Assembly: GCF_018327705.1 (NCBI RefSeq)
Contig: NZ_BNEM01000002.1
Span: 1,736,001-1,800,000, forward strand
Length of the DNA: 64,000 nucleotides
Direction of reading: 5' to 3'
Source: Catellatospora sp. TT07R-123
GTDB taxonomy: Bacteria; Actinomycetota; Actinomycetes; Mycobacteriales; Micromonosporaceae
Shown: positions 60,045 to 64,000 of the stretch, one piece after another
Layout of the letters: each line of letters opens with the position of its first letter
Position numbering within the stretch: the stretch's first letter is position 1
The notes under the pieces: generated by a model
Databases searched by the model: none
Seen by the model: the letters and a program-made list of their open reading frames with translations, nothing else
Told to the model about the DNA's origin: nothing
Made by a program: the position numbers and the translations under genes

Positions 60045-60326
60045 TCAGGGTGTACGGCCGGTCCAGAACATGTGCCACAGGGTGCGGGGCAGCCCGCGCC
60101 ATCCGGCAGCCTTCACGGCCGCCTTCGCGGCGACCCCGGCCAGGGCCAGCCCGACGAAGCCGATCAGGAACTGGGCGGCCCAGATCCCCAGGCGGGTCTG
60201 CTCGGCCGTGTCGCCGCTCAGACCGGCGGCCCAGATGACGACCTGGGCGATCGGCAGCCAGGACACGATCACCAGCCCGATGCCCGCACGCAGCCGCAGC
60301 ACCGGCCGGTCGAACGATCGTGGCAC
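60045..60326 (-). CDS. Small two-helix membrane protein
   Basis: A 93-residue protein with two hydrophobic helices (RAGIGLVIVSWLPIAQVVIW and AQFLIGFVGLALAGVAAKAA) and basic flanks; no family recognised. Start is GTG at 60326; TACCAT seven bases upstream may be the -10 of a leaderless transcript. It converges on the gene at 59393 and lies just after the AfsR-type gene on the same strand. Confidence 0.65.
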   Translation of the reverse strand: MPRSFDRPVLRLRAGIGLVIVSWLPIAQVVIWAAGLSGDTAEQTRLGIWAAQFLIGFVGLALAGVAAKAAVKAAGWRGLPRTLWHMFWTGRTP

Positions 60327-60372
60327 ATGTCCGATGGTAGACGGCCGCCCGCCGCGGGCCGGGCAGGTTCTG

Positions 60373-63165
60373 TCAGCCGTGCGGAGCGGCGGACGGGTCG
60401 TGCAGGCGGCGGCCCACCGCCACGGCGTCGGGGTGGCCCAGGTCCCGCAGGATCCGCCAGGCCGTCTCCCACTGCTGCCGGGCCGGGCCGGGCTGGTCCT
60501 GCCCGGCGAGGATGTCGCCGATCCGCAGGTGCGACGTCGCCTGGTTGTACCGGTCGCCGAGCTGCTCGAACAGGTCCCGTGCCGCCTCGTACGCCTCGGC
60601 GGCCCGGACCGGGTCGTCCAGTCCCAGGTAGACGAAGCCGATGCTGTCGAGGGTGTCGGCGGCCCCGGCCTGGTGGCCGATCTCACGCAACTGGGTCAGC
60701 GCCTGCTGGCAGTAGCGCAGCGCCGTCTCGTGGGCGCCGAGCTTGGCGTGGCCCCAGCCGATCGCGTTGCGCGACAGCGCCTGCCCCGCGACGTTACCGG
60801 CCTGCTCGAACAGGTCGAACGCGGTCTGCGCATGGCCCAGCGCCAGCTCGTAGCGGCCCTCGCTCTCGTGCCACACGTTCAGGTTGAGGTGCGTGTACGC
60901 CTGCCCGATCGGGTCCTGGTGCTCCTGGTAGATCCGCAGCGCCTCGGTGAGGTGGCTGAACGCCGCCGGGCGGTCGTCGAGCCGCTGGTGGGCCCGCGAC
61001 AGCGCGCGGTGGCAGCGGGCCTGCGCGTGCGCGTCGCCGAGCCGGACCGCCGCGGCCAGGGCCAGCGCCTGGCTCTCGATCCACTGGTGCCAGTGCCCCT
61101 GCCGCTCGAAGTAGTTGCCCAGGCACCAGGCCAGCTCCCACAGGTGCCGGTCGTAGCCGCCGGTGTCGCAGAGCCTGGTCACGGCCAGCGCGGTGGCGTG
61201 GTTGGCGGTGAACCAGGCCAGCGCCTCCTCGTGGTCGCGCGGCAGGAACGGGTGCGCGTGCGGCGAGCCGTCGGGCGGCGCCACCCGGTCGCGGTGCGGG
61301 TCGAGCAGCAGGTCGCCCTCGTACGCCGAGATCAGGAAGTGGTCGAGCAGCCGCTCGACGGCCCGCGCGTTGGCGGCCGCCCCGGACGGCGTCGCGGCGG
61401 AACCGGCGGCCAGGTCCGCGGCGTACGCCTGGAGCAGGTCGTGCAGGGAGAACTGGTCCTCGGCGTCCTCGGTGACCAGGTGGGCGCGTTCCAGCTCGCC
61501 GAGCAGCACGCGGGCCGCCGCCGGGCTGACGGCCGCCAGCGCCGCCGCGGCCTGGGTCGTCCGCACCGGGCCGGGATGCAGCCCGAGCAGCCGGAACAGC
61601 TCGGCCGCCGGGGCCGACAGGGCCTGGTAGGACCAGGAGAACACCGCCCGCATGTCGGTGGCGCGGTCGTCGCTGGACAGCACGTCCAGCGGACTCGGCG
61701 AGGCGGCCAGCTCCTCGGCGAGCCTGCTCAGGCCGGCCTGCGGCCGGGCCACCGCGCGCGCCGCGACCAGCGCCAGGGCCAGCGGCAGCCCGGCGCAGCG
61801 GTGCACGATCTCCATCGCGGCCTCGGGCTCGGCCGCGATACGCTCGCCGCCGATCCGGCGGCTGAGCAGCTTGATCGCGTCCGTGGCCGTGAGCAGGCCC
61901 AGCGTCAGCGGCACGGCCCCCTCGGCGGTGACGAGGCTGCCCAGCTGGCTGCGGCTGGTGATGATCACCAGGCAGCCCCGGGTGCCCGGCAGCAGCGGCC
62001 GCACCTGCGCGGCGTCGCGCGCGTTGTCCAGCAGGATCAGCATCCGCCGGTTGGCCAGCAGGCTGCGGTACAGCCCGGTCTTGGCCTCCAGCGTCGTGGG
62101 CATCTGCCCCGGCGCGACGTTGAGCGCCTCCAGGAACCCGCGCACCGCCTCGTCGGGGTTGACGGCCCGCCCGTTGGGGTCGAAGCCGCGCAGGTTCACG
62201 TACAGGGAGCCGTCGGGGTACTGGTCGGACAGCGTGTGGGCCCAGTGCACCGCCAGCGTGGTCTTGCCGATGCCGGGGCTGCCCGCGATCGCGGAGATCA
62301 CCACGGCGCTGGCGTGCTCGACCACCAGCAGGTCGAGTTCGGCCAGTTCGGCGTCGCGGGCGGCGAAGACCCTGGTCGCGGGCGGCAGCTGCGCGGGCAC
62401 GACCAGCGGCGCGGGCAGCGCGGGCGGGTCGCCGGGGCCGCGCCGGTGCAGCAGGGACAGGTACAGGTTGGACAGGTTCGCGCCGGGGTCGAGTCCGAGC
62501 TCGTCGGCCAGGTGCCGCCGGACGGTCTCGTACGCCGACAGCGCACTCGCCACGTCGCCGCACTGGTGGTACGCGCGGATCAACGCCGCCGCCAGCCGTT
62601 CCCGGGCCGGATGGCGGCGGACGAGTTCCGGCAGGTAGGACAGCGTGTGCTCGACGTGGCCGAGTTCGAGCCCGGTCTCGGCCAGCAGTTCGTGCGCCAG
62701 CAGGAACCGCTGGTCCAGGCTGGCGTCGAGGCTGTCGCGCAGCCGGTCGTCGGCGGTGCCCTCCATCAGGTCGCCGCCCCACACCCGTAGGGCGTCGGTC
62801 AGCAGCGCGAACCGCCTGTCCGGGGCGGGCTCGTCGATGGCCTGGCCCAGCAGGTCGGTGAAGCGGTGCACGTCGACATCCGACGGCGCGACCTGCATCA
62901 GGTAGCCGGAGTCCCGGGTCACGATGGACACCCCGCACCCGGCCAGGCGGCCGCGCAGCCGCGCGACGTACGTGTGCAGCGTCGCGCGGGCCGAGGCGGG
63001 CGCCTCGTCGGGCCACAGCAGGCGCAGCAGCCTCTCGGTGCCGATCGAGCGGCCCGCCTCCAGCGCCAGGATCCCGAACAGGCACCGCTCGTGCCGCTTG
63101 CCCAGCACGACGTCCACGCCGTCGTGCGCGATCGCCACCGTTCCGAGAAGCCGGATTTCCAGCAC
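60373..63165 (-). CDS. AfsR/SARP-type transcriptional regulator with NB-ARC and TPR
   Basis: A 930-residue STAND regulator. Order: an OmpR-like winged helix (~1-90, LEIRLLGTVAIAHDGVDVVL to LARLRGRLAG), BTAD domain (~95-245, DVDVHRFTDLLGQAIDEPAP; AALIRAYHQCGDVASALSAY; RHLADELGLDPG), NB-ARC ATPase with P-loop ISAIAGSPGIGKTTLAVHW (~305-320), RILILLDN-type Walker B (RMLILLDNARDA), and GLPLALALVA. It ends in tetratricopeptide repeats (~690-920). In Streptomyces AfsR-like proteins switch on secondary metabolism or sporulation in response to kinase signals. GTG at 63165 has GGAGG upstream. No biosynthetic genes are visible next to it. Confidence 0.92.
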   Translation of the reverse strand: MLEIRLLGTVAIAHDGVDVVLGKRHERCLFGILALEAGRSIGTERLLRLLWPDEAPASARATLHTYVARLRGRLAGCGVSIVTRDSGYLMQVAPSDVDVHRFTDLLGQAIDEPAPDRRFALLTDALRVWGGDLMEGTADDRLRDSLDASLDQRFLLAHELLAETGLELGHVEHTLSYLPELVRRHPARERLAAALIRAYHQCGDVASALSAYETVRRHLADELGLDPGANLSNLYLSLLHRRGPGDPPALPAPLVVPAQLPPATRVFAARDAELAELDLLVVEHASAVVISAIAGSPGIGKTTLAVHWAHTLSDQYPDGSLYVNLRGFDPNGRAVNPDEAVRGFLEALNVAPGQMPTTLEAKTGLYRSLLANRRMLILLDNARDAAQVRPLLPGTRGCLVIITSRSQLGSLVTAEGAVPLTLGLLTATDAIKLLSRRIGGERIAAEPEAAMEIVHRCAGLPLALALVAARAVARPQAGLSRLAEELAASPSPLDVLSSDDRATDMRAVFSWSYQALSAPAAELFRLLGLHPGPVRTTQAAAALAAVSPAAARVLLGELERAHLVTEDAEDQFSLHDLLQAYAADLAAGSAATPSGAAANARAVERLLDHFLISAYEGDLLLDPHRDRVAPPDGSPHAHPFLPRDHEEALAWFTANHATALAVTRLCDTGGYDRHLWELAWCLGNYFERQGHWHQWIESQALALAAAVRLGDAHAQARCHRALSRAHQRLDDRPAAFSHLTEALRIYQEHQDPIGQAYTHLNLNVWHESEGRYELALGHAQTAFDLFEQAGNVAGQALSRNAIGWGHAKLGAHETALRYCQQALTQLREIGHQAGAADTLDSIGFVYLGLDDPVRAAEAYEAARDLFEQLGDRYNQATSHLRIGDILAGQDQPGPARQQWETAWRILRDLGHPDAVAVGRRLHDPSAAPHG

Positions 63166-63375
63166 GCGACCTCCGCAGGGATTTATAACAGTTCGCGATA
63201 GTAGTGACGCTCTGAGTGAGGGGCAAGGTTGGGGCAAGGGGAGGCTGGCAGACTCGACCTCTGGAAACACCATGCAGTAACGGGGGCGGTCGATGAGGTA
63301 CCGCTGCCCGCCCGCTTTCCGGTATCGACCGCGGGTGGTCAGGCGGTGCCCGTCGATCGACTGACCGAACCGCGG

Positions 63376-64000
63376 TCAGCCTAGATCGGGCACGCGACCC
63401 CAGACCAGCTCGCGGACGTCCCAGACCCAGTCCGCTCCCCCGCTGTACTGCGGCGTGACGCCCAGCAGCCTGGTCACCGCCCAGCGCAGCCGTCCCGGCC
63501 GCTTCGTCTGCCCCAGCACCAGCGCGTCGACCTGCCAGTACCGCAGGTCGGCCACTGCCTGCGCCCGCTGCTGCGCGGTGATCGGCGGCACGTAGCCGGT
63601 GCGGCGGATCTCGTACAGCCAGGTGTCGAAGAACCGGGCGGGCGGGGTCGAGGCGCCCCGGCCGTCGGTGCCGCCTGGACCCAGGAAGTATCCGCTGGTC
63701 ATGTGGTAGCGCAGGCCGCTCTCGGCCAGCCAGCCCATCGGCTCGGGCACGGTCACCCGGGTCGGCGGGATGAACATGATCCCGTGTCCCGGCCCGACGT
63801 ACGCGCCGAGCACGCCGTTGGTCAGCACCGCGGGCGCCGGCACCCGGGGCGCGACCTCCAGCGGGGTCGGCAGGGCGGGCAGCAGCGCGGCCGCGTACGC
63901 CATGACCAGCGCGACCGCCGCCGGACGCCGCAGCCCGCCGCGGGCCGCCCGGTCCGCGCCGAGCGCCAGCAGCACGCCCACCACCGCGACCGTCACCAGC
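63376..64000 (-). CDS. C-terminal part of a polytopic membrane protein, 5' end outside window
   Basis: The last ~206 residues are visible; the gene continues past 64000. A Leu/Ala-rich helix (AVALVMAYAAALLPALPTPL) is followed by a soluble tail of ~165 residues with VGPGHGIMFIPP, YFLGPGG, RFFDTWLYEIRRTGYVPPIT and DVRELVWGRVPD. The layout (many helices then a soluble domain at the C-terminus) is typical of actinobacterial glycosyltransferase-like or YfhO-like membrane proteins. The family cannot be fixed from this fragment. Confidence 0.65.
   Translation of the reverse strand, partial: LVTVAVVGVLLALGADRAARGGLRRPAAVALVMAYAAALLPALPTPLEVAPRVPAPAVLTNGVLGAYVGPGHGIMFIPPTRVTVPEPMGWLAESGLRYHMTSGYFLGPGGTDGRGASTPPARFFDTWLYEIRRTGYVPPITAQQRAQAVADLRYWQVDALVLGQTKRPGRLRWAVTRLLGVTPQYSGGADWVWDVRELVWGRVPDLG

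Noticed and set aside
59575-62790. A 1071-codon plus-strand frame opposite the AfsR-type gene
   Set aside because: It is antisense to a regulator with readable BTAD, P-loop and TPR motifs, and its own translation shows no domains.

Overview
The window is a very high-GC, gene-dense chromosomal segment of a Gram-positive actinomycete. GC is clearly above 70% by eye, start codons are mixed ATG/GTG/TTG, and the content includes an AfsR/SARP regulator, a PASTA kinase, many TetR regulators and secreted carbohydrate-binding proteins. I infer Micromonosporaceae or a close relative. There are no rRNA, tRNA, CRISPR or phage genes. Most of it reads as ordinary accessory and regulatory chromosome with one mobile-element-type gene.

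Layout. 1-3480: a MacB-type ABC exporter (permease cut by the left edge, plus ATPase) divergent from a histidine kinase/response regulator pair. 3585-7791: DUF4331 protein, small DUF1737 protein and two membrane proteins, with two strong hairpins between them. 7945-12742: acetyltransferase and TetR regulator, a lone TnpB-related RuvC nuclease gene, and a divergent 14-TM drug exporter; the TnpB-like gene lies where a TetR-exporter intergenic region would be. 12846-19476: P-loop kinase-like protein, Ser/Thr kinase with one PASTA repeat, two alpha/beta hydrolases, and a TetR gene divergent from a secreted PHB-depolymerase-type esterase across a clear palindromic operator. 19551-31007: HelD-like helicase, DoxX protein, secreted GH5 cellulase with CBM2, I36 protease inhibitor, phytase-like esterase, DUF1275 protein, TetR/FAD-monooxygenase pair and a secreted CBM protein. 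31008-31696: non-coding, with a 21-bp tandem repeat, a perfect hairpin and a 17-bp tandem repeat.

31697-38841 is the most distinctive block: five overlapping minus-strand genes encoding a SWIM-like zinc protein, an uncharacterised protein, a vWA protein, a MoxR-type AAA+ ATPase and a DUF5682 protein. Spacing and families indicate a single NTP-driven chaperone or conflict-type complex of unknown target. 38987-42820: acetyltransferase, VOC protein/MarR pair, HTH protein, tandem universal stress protein with DosR-like boxes, and a CBM-only secreted protein. 42977-47626: PrpE-type CoA ligase, then an operon of ferric-reductase-like flavocytochrome, FMN-binding protein and ApbE flavin transferase, which together predict a covalently flavinylated extracytosolic electron-transfer chain. 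47771-53418: secreted discoidin-DUF1996 protein under CebR-like palindromes, an NAD-dependent DNA ligase with a TTG start, and a bacterial serpin. 53571-56311: katG and its Fur-family regulator with a shared promoter. 56424-64000: small enzymes, a TetR/SRPBCC pair with twin operators, an ECF sigma factor with a coupled membrane protein, a large AfsR-type regulator, and a membrane protein cut by the right edge.

Two themes recur. Secreted polysaccharide-active or carbohydrate-binding proteins sit beside protease inhibitors, as expected for a soil saprophyte. Many genes have a -10-like hexamer only 6-8 bases before the start codon, which predicts leaderless mRNAs. Functions are inferred from motifs read by eye; no database search was run.
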